Part shown: piece by piece, positions 41,156 to 50,793 of the stretch
How the letters are laid out: each line of letters begins with the position of its first letter
Position numbering within the stretch: position 1 is the stretch's first letter
DNA from: Anoxynatronum buryatiense
GTDB lineage: Bacteria; Bacillota; Clostridia; Peptostreptococcales; Tindalliaceae
Length of the DNA stretch: 64,000 bases
Assembly: GCF_900182905.1 (NCBI RefSeq)
Contig: NZ_FXUF01000016.1
Span: 33,092 to 97,091 of the forward strand
Reading direction: 5' to 3'
Notes under the pieces: model-generated
The model's database searches: none
The model's input: the letters and a program-made list of their open reading frames with translations, nothing else
Told to the model about the DNA's origin: nothing
Translations under genes and position numbers: made by a program

Positions 41156-41893
41156 TCACTGTGGTTCAGGGGGCAAACACTCCCCTGTTGAGAGGTAATG
41201 CTTCAGACGATGGGCACTGGTGCTCAGCACCAGCTCTTCAGGCACCTGCAGCTCTTCAATAAGTATTTTCGCTTTGTCAAACCGGCCCACATCCCAGGCT
41301 CCGTGGGCATCACTGCCCAGCACCACCGGCTGTTTCATATCGCGGCAGATCTCAAGAATTTTTCGGCAGTTTTCCAGACTTCCCTTCCGAAAACTGTGGG
41401 GCTGCAACGAGCTGTTGTTAATTTCAATTAATTTGCGAAATGCGTGCACTGCTTTGACCACTGTTTCTGCATGAATGGGAAAAAGAGGATTGCCAATATG
41501 CCCCAGTACATGGACATGGGGATTGGCAACTGCCTTAATCAACGCCTGGGTATTTTCCTCCCGGCTGCCAGGTTTGATACAGGGCAGATGGAGGCTGGCA
41601 ATCACCAGGTCCAGATCTGCCAGCACACCGTCGGGCAAATCAAGATCACCCTCATGACTTAAAATATTGACTTCTGCTCCCTTTAGAATCTCCACTCCTG
41701 AGAGGGTTTTCGGTAAAATGCGCAGGTTTCGAAAGTGGGTGGTGCCCGGTGCATCGGGCATGGCAGGGGCGTGGTCGGTCATGGCGATGAGCCTCAGACC
41801 CCTTTCAGCTGCGCAGGCAGCCATTTCTCCAATGGTGCTGTAAGCGTGCCCGCTGGAGAGGGTATGGCAGTGAGTATCTGTTTCAAAAATCAT
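41156..41893 (-). CDS. PHP-domain phosphoesterase (YcdX-like)
   Basis: 245 residues. Metal-binding motifs of the PHP family are complete: DTHCHTLSSGHAYST, AMTDHAPAMPD, GAEVNIL, SLHLPC, HVLGHIGNP and LGSDAHGAWDVG. YcdX-like members hydrolyse phosphate monoesters with three metal ions. The start at 41893 has AGAGGTG upstream; the frame extends 29 codons further without a site. It is upstream of the aro operon on the same strand and divergent from lysC. Substrate is unknown; histidinol phosphatase is less likely given YcdX-like length. Confidence 0.85.
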   Translation of the reverse strand: MIFETDTHCHTLSSGHAYSTIGEMAACAAERGLRLIAMTDHAPAMPDAPGTTHFRNLRILPKTLSGVEILKGAEVNILSHEGDLDLPDGVLADLDLVIASLHLPCIKPGSREENTQALIKAVANPHVHVLGHIGNPLFPIHAETVVKAVHAFRKLIEINNSSLQPHSFRKGSLENCRKILEICRDMKQPVVLGSDAHGAWDVGRFDKAKILIEELQVPEELVLSTSAHRLKHYLSTGECLPPEPQ

Positions 41894-41997
41894 GGAACCG
41901 GCACCTCTTTTCCGATGAGTTGACTCTTGTGAAAGACCTGTCACCTGTAGTAGGATAGAGACATACCGCAGGATAGCCATTGGAAGGACGTGGATCA

Positions 41998-43230
41998 GTG
42001 AACATTATTGTGCAAAAATTTGGTGGTACTTCTTTAGCTGCCCCGGAAGCCCGGGAACAGGCACTTATTAAAATTAGGCAGGCGCGGCAGAAAGACCTGA
42101 TGCCTGTGGTGGTGGTGTCGGCCATGGGACGCAACGGAGCTCCCTACGCCACAGATACCCTGAAGAACCTGGTGGCCATGGAAGGTACTCCCACCAGTCA
42201 GAAAAATCTTGATCTGCTGCTTTCCTGCGGTGAGATTATTTCGGCTGTGGTGGTCTCGGATCTTCTGGAAGCCGCCGGCCACCCCGCAGTGGCACTCACC
42301 GGCTGGCAGGCCGGCATTGTGACAGACGATCATTTTGGTGAGGCAGATATTCTAAACATCGAAAACGAAAAACTGCTGGGGTATCTGGAGCAGGGAATCA
42401 TCCCTGTGGTCACTGGTTTCCAGGGAATCAATGCACGCCAGGAAATCACCACACTGGGCCGTGGCGGCAGCGACACAACAGCTGTGGCTCTGGGTGCAGC
42501 CCTGAAGGCCGAATGTGTGGAAATTTACACTGATGTGAATGGTATCATGACGGCAGATCCACGGGTGGTTCCCCAGGCCTGTATGTTGGACGAAATTCAT
42601 TATGATGAAATTTTTCAGATGGCCGATCAGGGTGCCAAGGTCATTCATCCCCGGGCAGTTGAAATCGCCCGCCAAAACGGGGTCACTCTGCGAATCCGCA
42701 ATACCATGAGTGACCACCCCGGCACGCTGATCTGTGGCCGGCACCAGACTTTTAACACGGCCTACACCACCCAGAGAGAGGAGCTGCTGACTGCCATTAC
42801 CCAGAAAGATGGGCTGACCCGGGTCGTCTTGGTTTCCCAGGGAGATGCAGCAACTGAGAGTCTTTTTTTTGATGATCTTGCCGCCGGCGGGATCAGCATT
42901 GATATGATCAACTTCTCCACCGACCAAAAAGCCTTTGTCATTGATAACAGCAGTGTCTCCCGTTTTCATCAGTTGATGGACAGCCGGCCCTTCACCTGCG
43001 AACTGTTTCCCCAGGTAAGCAAGGTCACCATCATCGGCAATCGGATGACCGGCATTCCCGGTGTGATGGCCACGGTCATGCGGGCCCTGACAGATCAGGG
43101 GATCCCCCTGCTGCAGAGCTCTGATTCGCATGCCACGATCTCCTGTCTGGTTCCCAGCTCTGAAGCCCACCGGGCGGTGCAGGCTCTCCACCAGGCTTTT
43201 GGCCTTGACCGTCGCAAGTCAAACAGCTGA
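41998..43230 (+). CDS. lysC: Aspartate kinase
   Basis: 410 residues. The kinase domain begins NIIVQKFGGTSLAAPEARE, with VVVVSAMGRNGAPYATD and LGRGGSDTTAVALGAAL; two C-terminal ACT domains (about 260-400: VVLVSQGDAATESLFFDDLA, ITIGNRM-like VTIIGNRMTGIPGVMATVMR) mediate feedback by lysine or threonine. It phosphorylates aspartate, the first step to lysine, threonine and methionine. GTG at 41998 has GGAAGGA upstream; TTG at 41980 lacks one. The usual partner asd is absent here; hom and thrB lie 10 kb away. Confidence 0.93.
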   Translation: MNIIVQKFGGTSLAAPEAREQALIKIRQARQKDLMPVVVVSAMGRNGAPYATDTLKNLVAMEGTPTSQKNLDLLLSCGEIISAVVVSDLLEAAGHPAVALTGWQAGIVTDDHFGEADILNIENEKLLGYLEQGIIPVVTGFQGINARQEITTLGRGGSDTTAVALGAALKAECVEIYTDVNGIMTADPRVVPQACMLDEIHYDEIFQMADQGAKVIHPRAVEIARQNGVTLRIRNTMSDHPGTLICGRHQTFNTAYTTQREELLTAITQKDGLTRVVLVSQGDAATESLFFDDLAAGGISIDMINFSTDQKAFVIDNSSVSRFHQLMDSRPFTCELFPQVSKVTIIGNRMTGIPGVMATVMRALTDQGIPLLQSSDSHATISCLVPSSEAHRAVQALHQAFGLDRRKSNS

Positions 43231-43245
43231 CAACCGCCAGCTTCA

Positions 43246-43563
43246 TTATTCCTGTTTGTCTGACTCCTGCTTATCATTCAGCCGTTTCAGAATCAGCTGA
43301 TAACCATCTGCTCCGTAAAGAAGGCACCGGTTAACCCGACTGATGGTGGCTGTGCTGGCACCGGTGGTCTTTTCAATTTCACTGTAGGTTTTTCCTTCTT
43401 TCAGCAGGCGGGCCACTGCCAGCCTCTGAGAGATGGACTGAACCTCTTTGATGGTACAGATGTCTTCGAAAAAGCGGTAGCATTCCTCGACAGTTTCCAG
43501 TGCCAGTACAGCTTCAAATAACGCATCGGCAAAAGGATCTTTCAGTTTGGACTCGTAGGACAC
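43246..43563 (-). CDS. yerC: YerC/YecD-type TrpR-superfamily regulator
   Basis: 105 residues, matching the usual length of about 104. A TrpR-like helix-turn-helix is visible: ISQRLAVARLLKEGKTYSEI then TGASTATISRVNRCLLYGAD. YerC proteins are small repressors of unclear effector. GTG at 43563 has AAGGGGTGA upstream; ATG six codons earlier would sit at the predicted transcription start. Faces lysC tail to tail with a 15-base gap. Confidence 0.9.
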   Translation of the reverse strand: MSYESKLKDPFADALFEAVLALETVEECYRFFEDICTIKEVQSISQRLAVARLLKEGKTYSEIEKTTGASTATISRVNRCLLYGADGYQLILKRLNDKQESDKQE

Positions 43564-43590
43564 AGGCTCACCCCTTTTCATAATACCCTC

Positions 43591-43599
43591 ATTATACCA
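43591..43599 (-). promoter_or_regulatory. Extended -10 promoter of yerC
   Basis: Minus strand TGGTATAAT, a perfect extended -10, located at the very 3' end of the upstream GH13 gene. This gives yerC its own transcription and places the start near the discarded ATG. Confidence 0.7.
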
Positions 43600-45565
43600 C
43601 TTTGTCGTCTTTACAGGCAGTGATTTTCAGCGGCGCCAGCAAAATCATCACTGTTTGAGGTGCCAGTTCAAGCGTCAGCCACTCACCCTCCGGCGTCACC
43701 TGGTAGCCGCTGATAAGATCTGTCAGTGGCGCTTCTGTTAAATGGGGCATTTTCTCCTGAAAAACCACCGATTGTTTCTCATGGCGATTCAGCGCCACCA
43801 CGGCCATTTCACCTTGATCACCGGAACGGACACATCGGGTGAAGGCTATGTGATTTTCACCGGTGCTCAGCCATTGCCAGTCTCCTTTTAAAAATACTTC
43901 ATGACCGTTGCGGATAGCGGTCATTTTTTTAACCCAGTCCAGCAGGGTCTGGTTTTCAGAGCCCCAGGGGAAGGTGCGCCGGTTCAGGGGATCGCTGAAT
44001 CCTTCCATACCCGCTTCATCCCCGTAGTAAATCACAGGAACACCAGGGAACGTCATCTGAAATGCCGTGAGCAAGCAAAACCGATTTTCTGCCCGGCGGC
44101 GTTTCTTTTTGGGAAGACGATAGCTGATTTTTTCCTGAGTACCCATTTTAACTTCATCCGGCGCCTCTCCCAGCACCGTTAAAATGCGTGTTCGGTCATG
44201 ACTTCCCACCAGGTTCATGCAACTGTAGAAAGCCTCCCGGGGGTAATTTTCGTATAGGCTCATTAACTGCATGGCAGTTTCAGAACCACTGTCTTTTTCA
44301 GTGAAGAAACGGATCACTGCCTCTCTGAATGGATAATTCATTACTGCATCCAACTCATCTCCCAACAGGTACTCCCGCCGTTCTCCGTAGGCCACCTTGT
44401 TGGTGGCGTCTTCCCAGACTTCACCAATGAGCACACTCTCGGGGTTGGTTTCTTTCATGGCCTGCCGCAGTGCCCGGATAAAGGGGTCCGGCAGTTCATC
44501 GGCCACATCCAGTCGCCACCCGGAAGCACCCTTGCGCAGCCACCTGCGGATCACACTGTCTTCCTCGTCAATGATGAAATTGCGGAAAGAGTGCTCCATT
44601 TCATTGGTGTTGGGCATGTTGTCAATCCCCCACCAGCAATCGTACTCCTCCGGGTAATTTTTAAATCGATACCAGGGGAAGTAGGGAGAGTTCTTGCTGT
44701 GATAAGCTCCCAGGGTGGCATAGTTGCCTTCCCGGTTGAAATACCTGCTGTCACTGCCTGTATGGCTGAAAACCCCATCCAGAATGATCCGCATTCCCAA
44801 GGCTTCTGCTTTTTGGCAAAGCGCTTCAAAAGTGGCTTCCGATCCCAGCATTGGGTCGATTTTTTTATAATCACCTGTGTCGTACCGATGGTTGCTGGCG
44901 GCTTCAAAAATGGGATTTAAATACAGAATGGAAATTCCCAAGGACTGCAGGTAAGGCAGTTTTTCAATGATGCCTTCCAGGTTACCGCCATGAAAATCCC
45001 AACGTAAAATACTGCCCGTCACCGGATCCTTCACATATACCGGATCATCTTCCCAGTGCGCATAAAGAAAGCTGTTTTTCTTGGGGCTTCTGATCTTATT
45101 CCGGGAAAGGCCGTTGTAAAAACGGTCCGGAAAAATCTGATACATAATGCCTTCTTTGTACCAAGCGGGCACATGAAACTGGTCTCGGTGAACCGTCAGT
45201 TGCCAGGAGTAGGGTGCTTCCATCTGCATTTGCCCCAACCCTCCCAGCCGCTGTGAATTGTTGCCGTAGTAGCGAACTCCTTCCTCGTGTTCCACCACAA
45301 AGTAGTACCAGGCAAGCCCCGGTTTTTTTAAAGCAATGAAACAGGCTTCCCATACGGCTTTCGGCGTTTCGGAGCCTTCAACGGGGTTCATGGCAATGAT
45401 TTCTTCTCCCAGCCCTTCCCGCCACAGGCGCACACTTGCTTTCACTGCCGTGGGCATCAACGTGCCCCCAAGGCGCAGTGTAACCTCCTGAGAGACAGGA
45501 ACAGCCCCAAAGGGGCTGCGATAAAAGGGCTGGTGGGAGTGATGGAACAGCTGATCCCGCATCAT
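43592..45565 (-). CDS. GH13 alpha-glucan hydrolase (cyclomaltodextrinase/neopullulanase-like)
   Basis: 657 residues, intracellular. An N-terminal starch-binding-like beta domain (about 20-125) precedes the barrel. GH13 motifs: ILDGVFSHTG (region I), GWRLDVADELP with the nucleophile Asp (II), LIGEVWED with the acid Glu (III) and NLVGSHDRTR (IV). WYKEGIMYQIFPDRFYNG is typical of cyclomaltodextrinase/neopullulanase (GH13_20). It hydrolyses maltodextrins or glycogen branches. Last gene of the glycogen operon, 40 bases after glgP. It could be misread as a branching enzyme, but the N-terminal domain and region pattern do not fit GlgB. Confidence 0.87.
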   Translation of the reverse strand: MMRDQLFHHSHQPFYRSPFGAVPVSQEVTLRLGGTLMPTAVKASVRLWREGLGEEIIAMNPVEGSETPKAVWEACFIALKKPGLAWYYFVVEHEEGVRYYGNNSQRLGGLGQMQMEAPYSWQLTVHRDQFHVPAWYKEGIMYQIFPDRFYNGLSRNKIRSPKKNSFLYAHWEDDPVYVKDPVTGSILRWDFHGGNLEGIIEKLPYLQSLGISILYLNPIFEAASNHRYDTGDYKKIDPMLGSEATFEALCQKAEALGMRIILDGVFSHTGSDSRYFNREGNYATLGAYHSKNSPYFPWYRFKNYPEEYDCWWGIDNMPNTNEMEHSFRNFIIDEEDSVIRRWLRKGASGWRLDVADELPDPFIRALRQAMKETNPESVLIGEVWEDATNKVAYGERREYLLGDELDAVMNYPFREAVIRFFTEKDSGSETAMQLMSLYENYPREAFYSCMNLVGSHDRTRILTVLGEAPDEVKMGTQEKISYRLPKKKRRRAENRFCLLTAFQMTFPGVPVIYYGDEAGMEGFSDPLNRRTFPWGSENQTLLDWVKKMTAIRNGHEVFLKGDWQWLSTGENHIAFTRCVRSGDQGEMAVVALNRHEKQSVVFQEKMPHLTEAPLTDLISGYQVTPEGEWLTLELAPQTVMILLAPLKITACKDDKVV

Positions 45566-45605
45566 GACTAATCCCTTCTTTCCTGTTTATTCATACATTC
45601 GACTC

Positions 45606-48104
45606 TTATTTGCTGTAAATCGGCAGGTGCCACACCTGTTCGTTATAGTCGCGAATGGTGCGATCACTGGAAAATTCACCGGCGTGGGAAATATTGAGAA
45701 TGGCTTTTTTCCACCAGATTTCCGGCTTTTTGTACTCCAGGCCCAAACGGGTCTGTGCCTGGCAGTATGGCTCGAAATCTTTCAGGAGGAAATACGGATC
45801 AGCCATGCCATAGTGACCGTACAGCAACCCATTATAGAGCCCCTGGAACATATCGGGATGTTCTTCTTCAAGAAATCCGTTCACCAGTTGATCCAGTACC
45901 TGGCGCAGTTCCGGCTGTCTCTGGTACAGTTCATAGGGCCGGTAATGGCCCAGCTGGTAATAATTGGACACTTCCTCCGCTGTTAAGCCAAAGATATAGA
46001 TATTGTCGGTTCCAACAGCTTCCTTCATTTCCACATTGGCACCGTCCAGCGTTCCAATGGTGAGAGCACCGTTGAGCATAAATTTCATGTTGCCTGTTCC
46101 CGAGGCTTCTTTTCCCGCAGTGGAAATCTGCTCACTCACATCAGAGGCAGGAATGATTCGCTCGGCCAGGGAAACCCGGTAGTTTTCCATGAATACCACC
46201 TTGATTTTATCTTTTACCCGGGGGTCGTTGTTGACTTTTTTAGCCAGGGCATGAATCAGTTTAATGATCATCTTGGCGTTATGATAACCGGGGGCCGCCT
46301 TGGCTCCAAAAATGAAGGTGCGGGGATGCATGGGAAAATCAGGATTATCCAGAACTTTATTATACAGAAACATGATGTGCATCACGTTCAGCAGCTGCCG
46401 TTTGTATTCATGGAGCCGTTTCACATGCACATCGAAAATGGAATCCGGATCAACGGTGATGGCGTATTTGTGAAAAATGTGGTCTGCCAGCTTTGCTTTG
46501 TTTTCATGACGAATGGCCGCCAACCGTTCCTGAACATCCTTGTTGTCAGCCTGCTCTTTAAAGTGTGTCAGTTCTCCCGGATGCTTGATCCAACCATCCC
46601 CGATATGTTCAGTGATGAGATGTGCCAGTTTGGGATTGGCTTTCAGCAAGAACCGGCGGTGGGTGACGCCATTGGTGATGGCTTTAAACTTCTGGGGTTC
46701 CACCTGGTAAAAATCTTTGAATACTTCTCTTTTTAGAATATCTGTATGCAGCTTCGCCACACCATTCACAGAGAAAGAACCGGCGATACACAAACGGGCC
46801 ATGTGTACTTCACCGTAAGATATGATGGCCATGCGGGCAATATGATCCCATCCACCGGGGTGCAGTTTCCAAAGATCCTTGCAGAAGTTCTCGTTGATTT
46901 CATAGACAATTTCATAAATGCGTGGCAGCAGGTTTCGAAGCATTTCTTCCGGCCAGCGTTCCAGGGCCTCTTCCAGAATCGTGTGGTTGGTATACGCGAA
47001 GGTCTGACGGGTGATACTCCAGGCATCTTCCCAGTCCAGGCCTTCTTTGTCCATAAGAATGCGCATCAGCTCAGGGATCGCCAGGGCCGGATGGGTGTCA
47101 TTGACATGAACCACCACTTTTTTATGAAAATCAAAGATATTGTTGCCGGCATCCTTGAATTTCCGGTGGATGCTCTGAATGGAAGCTGATACAAAGAAAT
47201 ACTGCTGCTTCAGGCGAAGTGCTTTTCCTTCCGGATGGTTATCCTCGGGATACAGCACTTTGGAAATCACCTCAGCCAGCTCTTTTTCTGCCAAAGAGTC
47301 CACATAGCGTCCCTGACCAAAAAGACCCATATCCATTGGTTTCAGCGCCCGTGCTCCCCATAGTCTCAGGGTGTTCACCACTTCAGAATCATATCCCAGT
47401 ACCGGGACATCGTAGGGGATTGCCTTCACGCACTGGGCATCTTCCAGCATCACATATTCTTTGCCGTTTTTTATCTTCCGTTCCACTTTCCCGCCAAAAC
47501 AGATGATTTCCGGTTCTTCCGGCTTGGCCACTTCCCACACATTTCCGTCTTCCAACCAGGGATCCGGCACCTCCACCTGAAAGCCATTCACGATTTTCTG
47601 CTTAAACAGGCCATATTCATAGCGAATGCCATTGCCATGGCCCTCCATTCCCAGAGTGGCCAGGGAATCCAAAAAGCAGGCAGCCAGTCTCCCCAGTCCT
47701 CCGTTGCCCAGGCCGGCATCAGGCTCGCTGTTACGCACTTTTTCCAGATCGATGCCCAGTTCCTGACAAGCCTGCATCACCGGTGCCTCCAACCCCAGGT
47801 TCATCAGATTGTTCCCAAAAAGCCGGCCCATCAGAAATTCCATGGACAGATAATAGAGTTGCCGACCATTGGTTTCATTTTCCTGCTCTTTGGAGTAGGC
47901 CCATTTTTCCATGACCCGGTCTCTCAATGCCATGGACATGGCTTTGTATATCTGACCATCAGAGGCTGTTTTCAAGGTGCGGGCGTAGAGGGTCTGAAGT
48001 TTCATTTCCACATTTTCTTTAATTTGGTTAACCAGTACCCGGTCAACCTGAGGCACTTCCTTTTCCTTTGTGGCAACTGCTTTTTTTGCTTCTTTCGTAT
48101 CCAT
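45606..48104 (-). CDS. glgP: Glycogen/maltodextrin phosphorylase
   Basis: About 832 residues, full length. It releases glucose 1-phosphate from alpha-1,4-glucan with pyridoxal phosphate. Motifs: NGGLGRLAACFLDSLATLG, GNGIRYEYGLFKQ, HVNDTHPALAIPELMR, VKRLHEYKRQLLN and the PLP-lysine region EASGTGNMKFMLNGALTIGT. The start at 48104 has AAAGGAG upstream (first residues MDTKEAKKAVATK). Between glgA and the GH13 gene. Confidence 0.95.
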   Translation of the reverse strand: MDTKEAKKAVATKEKEVPQVDRVLVNQIKENVEMKLQTLYARTLKTASDGQIYKAMSMALRDRVMEKWAYSKEQENETNGRQLYYLSMEFLMGRLFGNNLMNLGLEAPVMQACQELGIDLEKVRNSEPDAGLGNGGLGRLAACFLDSLATLGMEGHGNGIRYEYGLFKQKIVNGFQVEVPDPWLEDGNVWEVAKPEEPEIICFGGKVERKIKNGKEYVMLEDAQCVKAIPYDVPVLGYDSEVVNTLRLWGARALKPMDMGLFGQGRYVDSLAEKELAEVISKVLYPEDNHPEGKALRLKQQYFFVSASIQSIHRKFKDAGNNIFDFHKKVVVHVNDTHPALAIPELMRILMDKEGLDWEDAWSITRQTFAYTNHTILEEALERWPEEMLRNLLPRIYEIVYEINENFCKDLWKLHPGGWDHIARMAIISYGEVHMARLCIAGSFSVNGVAKLHTDILKREVFKDFYQVEPQKFKAITNGVTHRRFLLKANPKLAHLITEHIGDGWIKHPGELTHFKEQADNKDVQERLAAIRHENKAKLADHIFHKYAITVDPDSIFDVHVKRLHEYKRQLLNVMHIMFLYNKVLDNPDFPMHPRTFIFGAKAAPGYHNAKMIIKLIHALAKKVNNDPRVKDKIKVVFMENYRVSLAERIIPASDVSEQISTAGKEASGTGNMKFMLNGALTIGTLDGANVEMKEAVGTDNIYIFGLTAEEVSNYYQLGHYRPYELYQRQPELRQVLDQLVNGFLEEEHPDMFQGLYNGLLYGHYGMADPYFLLKDFEPYCQAQTRLGLEYKKPEIWWKKAILNISHAGEFSSDRTIRDYNEQVWHLPIYSK

Positions 48105-48164
48105 TGGCTTAACTCCTTTTTCACTGATCAGCTTCACCTTTCAAGTCCTGTTATGAAAGTGTGT

Positions 48165-49619
48165 TTACAACAGCGGTGATCTGTTTTTCAGTGTCATGAC
48201 TTCATAAAGTTCCTTGTAGGTATTGGCTGACTGATCCCAGCTGTAATCGCAGGTCATGGCATGTTTCACCAACTGCTGCCACCCGGGCGGATCACTCAGG
48301 TAAAGGGTGACTGCTTCCTGAATGACGCCGAGCATTTCGTGGGCATTGTAATTGGCAAAAGTGAATCCGTTTCCTTTTCCTGATGGGTGTCGGTGATGGA
48401 AGACCGTATCTTTCAGCCCTCCGGTTTCCCTCACCACGGGCAGGCTGCCGTAGCGAAGTGCAATGAGTTGTCCCAACCCACAGGGCTCGAACTGAGAGGG
48501 CATCAGAAATAAATCGGAAGCGGCATATACCTGCCGGGCCAGATGATTGTCAAATTTCAGCTGAACACTGCATTTGTCGGGATGACGATGGGCGGCATGC
48601 TGCAACATCTGCTCATATTGATGGTCTCCCGTTCCGATAATGACCAGTTGCACATCCATTTCCATGATTTCATCCAATACATGCTGCACCAGATCAAGCC
48701 CTTTTTGAGGCACCAGGCGGGTGATCATGGCAATGAGGGGCACCTGCTTCACCGGCAAACCAAGATGCTCCTGCAGCCATTTTTTGTTGGCCATTTTTTT
48801 CTCAGGGTTTGCCGCTGAATATGTCTGGGGGATCAGTGGATCTGTTTCCGGGTTATACTCCTCGTAATCCAGCCCATTGAGCACGCCTCTCAGCTTTTGG
48901 TTGTGGCTGCGCAGCAGCCCGTCCAACTGTTCCCCGTAGTAGGGGGTTTGAATTTCCTGGGCGTAGGTGGGACTGACAGTGGTGATGAGGTCCGCATAGT
49001 TGATCCCCCCTTTCATATAGCTCATATTCCCATGAAACTCCAGGCCTTCCCGGGTCAGGTGTTCATGCCCCAGATTAAACAGTTCCCGCAGTACTTCCGG
49101 CGGAAATACGCCCTGATACCGCAGGTTATGGATGGTGAACATGGTTTTCATGTTCTGGTAGTACGGTTTCTGCTGATAGGCAATCTTGTGCAGGGCCGGC
49201 ACCATCCCCGTCTGCCAGTCATGACAATGGATCACATCTGGCTGAAAGTCGAAAAACGGAAGCATTTCCAGCACTGCACGACTGAAGAAGGCGTATCGTT
49301 CGCCATCGTCTGGATAACCGTAGTAGCCCGGTCGATTATAATAGTATTTGTTATCTAAAAAATAGAAGGGGATGCCTTCGTACACCATATATTCCAATCC
49401 ACAAAACTGATTGCGCCAGCCAACCGGCACATAGATACTTTCCTGCCACTGCATTTTTTCCTGAATTCCCGGGGAAATTTCCTGGTATTTGGGCATGACC
49501 ACCCGCACATCCACATTTTCCCGTTTCAATGCTTTTGGAAGAGATCCGATGACATCTCCCAATCCGCCTGTTTTAATGAAAGGTGCAGCCTCCGAAGCAG
49601 CAAATAGCACTTTTAACAC
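48165..49619 (-). CDS. glgA: Glycogen synthase (ADP-glucose)
   Basis: About 484 residues, GT5 family. N-terminal KVLFAASEAAPFIKTGGLGD contains the KTGGL ADP-glucose site; C-terminal motifs ITRLVPQKGLDLVQHVLDEI and MPSQFEPCGLGQLIALRYGS are the GT-B signature. It extends alpha-1,4-glucan from ADP-glucose. GTG at 49619 has GAGGTG six bases upstream and gives the usual family N-terminus (MLKVLF); a GTG at 49661 would add 14 residues. It follows glgD. Confidence 0.93.
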   Translation of the reverse strand: MLKVLFAASEAAPFIKTGGLGDVIGSLPKALKRENVDVRVVMPKYQEISPGIQEKMQWQESIYVPVGWRNQFCGLEYMVYEGIPFYFLDNKYYYNRPGYYGYPDDGERYAFFSRAVLEMLPFFDFQPDVIHCHDWQTGMVPALHKIAYQQKPYYQNMKTMFTIHNLRYQGVFPPEVLRELFNLGHEHLTREGLEFHGNMSYMKGGINYADLITTVSPTYAQEIQTPYYGEQLDGLLRSHNQKLRGVLNGLDYEEYNPETDPLIPQTYSAANPEKKMANKKWLQEHLGLPVKQVPLIAMITRLVPQKGLDLVQHVLDEIMEMDVQLVIIGTGDHQYEQMLQHAAHRHPDKCSVQLKFDNHLARQVYAASDLFLMPSQFEPCGLGQLIALRYGSLPVVRETGGLKDTVFHHRHPSGKGNGFTFANYNAHEMLGVIQEAVTLYLSDPPGWQQLVKHAMTCDYSWDQSANTYKELYEVMTLKNRSPLL

Positions 49620-49671
49620 GTTTGACACCTCATCTCTTTCGCTGATTTTATGTTCTGCCACGCTCTGTTTC

Positions 49672-50793
49672 CTAAATGACAGCCTGTTTTTCCACCACCA
49701 GCGGGTACTCTTTTTCCCCCCGTATCTGTTTACCCGGTGTAATCACCACATCTTTATCCAGGATGGCGTTCTCCACCACGGCCCCCCGGTGAATCTGGCC
49801 TTTCTGCATGATAATGGAATCCCGCACCACCGCACCAGGATGCACCGTGACGCCCCGTCCTAAAATACTGTTTTCCACCGTTCCGGCAATGTGACATCCG
49901 TTGGCCAGGAGTGAGTTGCTCACCATGGCACTGGCCTGATATTTAACCGGCGGTTCATCTTTCACTTTCGTGTAAATACTGCCGTGCCTGAAGAAAAGTT
50001 CTTTCCATACTTCCGGGTTTAACAGGCCCATGCTGTGGCGGTAATAGGTGTGAATGGAATCAATTTTGGCAGCGAATCCCTGATGTTCGCATCCAAAAAT
50101 CCGGTACTTTTCCAGATTTTTGATGAGCCCGTCTTTGGTAAAATCCCTGTACCCTCTGGCAATGCAGTCGTCGATAATTTGCATGAACAACGATTTTTTC
50201 ATAAAGGCAATTTCCAGTGCAACCGCCGGACTCAGCTTTTTTTCTCTGCTGGCTGCCATATCCCGGATCCGTCCATTGTTGTCAATGAGAAGTGACAATA
50301 CGCGAAAATTGTTATTTTCTTCAGTAACCGCATTTTTATAGACAAGCACAATATCTGCCTGTTTCTCTTCATAACACTGCTGAATGTCCCGGAAATCCAT
50401 GTTATAAACGACATTGCTGCTGGAAATCAGCACATATTGCTGCCTGCTTCGGGTGAAATAATCCATATGGTTGTAATAGTGATCCACATCTCCCAGGTTT
50501 CCGGTGAACTGATCATACCGAAAGATGGGGGGTAGTATGAACAGGCCGTCTCGCTTGCTCAAGAGGTCCCATTCTTTCCCTGAATCCACGTGGTCAAGCA
50601 ACGAGCGGTTGTAGCTCTGAGTGAGAATACCAATGTTCTTGATTCCCGCGTTGGCCATGTTGGAGAGAACAAAGTCGATGATACGGTAGCGACCACCAAA
50701 AGGCACCGCTGCAGTGGAGCGCACCCGGGTGAGGTCTTTTAACTTATGTTCGATATCTGTGTCATTGATGATGCCCATCACATCTCTCATCAT
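49672..50793 (-). CDS. glgD: Glucose-1-phosphate adenylyltransferase-like subunit GlgD
   Basis: 373 residues. An N-terminal nucleotidyltransferase fold and C-terminal left-handed beta-helix like GlgC, but the GxGTRL-type pyrophosphorylase signature is replaced by [20 protein letters not shown]. This is the regulatory/non-catalytic GlgD type that pairs with GlgC in Firmicutes. [20 protein letters not shown] is retained. The start overlaps the glgC stop (ATGA) with AGGAGGTG upstream. Confidence 0.93.
   Translation of the reverse strand: MMRDVMGIINDTDIEHKLKDLTRVRSTAAVPFGGRYRIIDFVLSNMANAGIKNIGILTQSYNRSLLDHVDSGKEWDLLSKRDGLFILPPIFRYDQFTGNLGDVDHYYNHMDYFTRSRQQYVLISSSNVVYNMDFRDIQQCYEEKQADIVLVYKNAVTEENNNFRVLSLLIDNNGRIRDMAASREKKLSPAVALEIAFMKKSLFMQIIDDCIARGYRDFTKDGLIKNLEKYRIFGCEHQGFAAKIDSIHTYYRHSMGLLNPEVWKELFFRHGSIYTKVKDEPPVKYQASAMVSNSLLANGCHIAGTVENSILGRGVTVHPGAVVRDSIIMQKGQIHRGAVVENAILDKDVVITPGKQIRGEKEYPLVVEKQAVI

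Noticed and set aside
43592..45565. Glycogen branching enzyme GlgB
   Set aside because: The N-terminal domain and catalytic-region sequences match cyclomaltodextrinase/neopullulanase, not GlgB.
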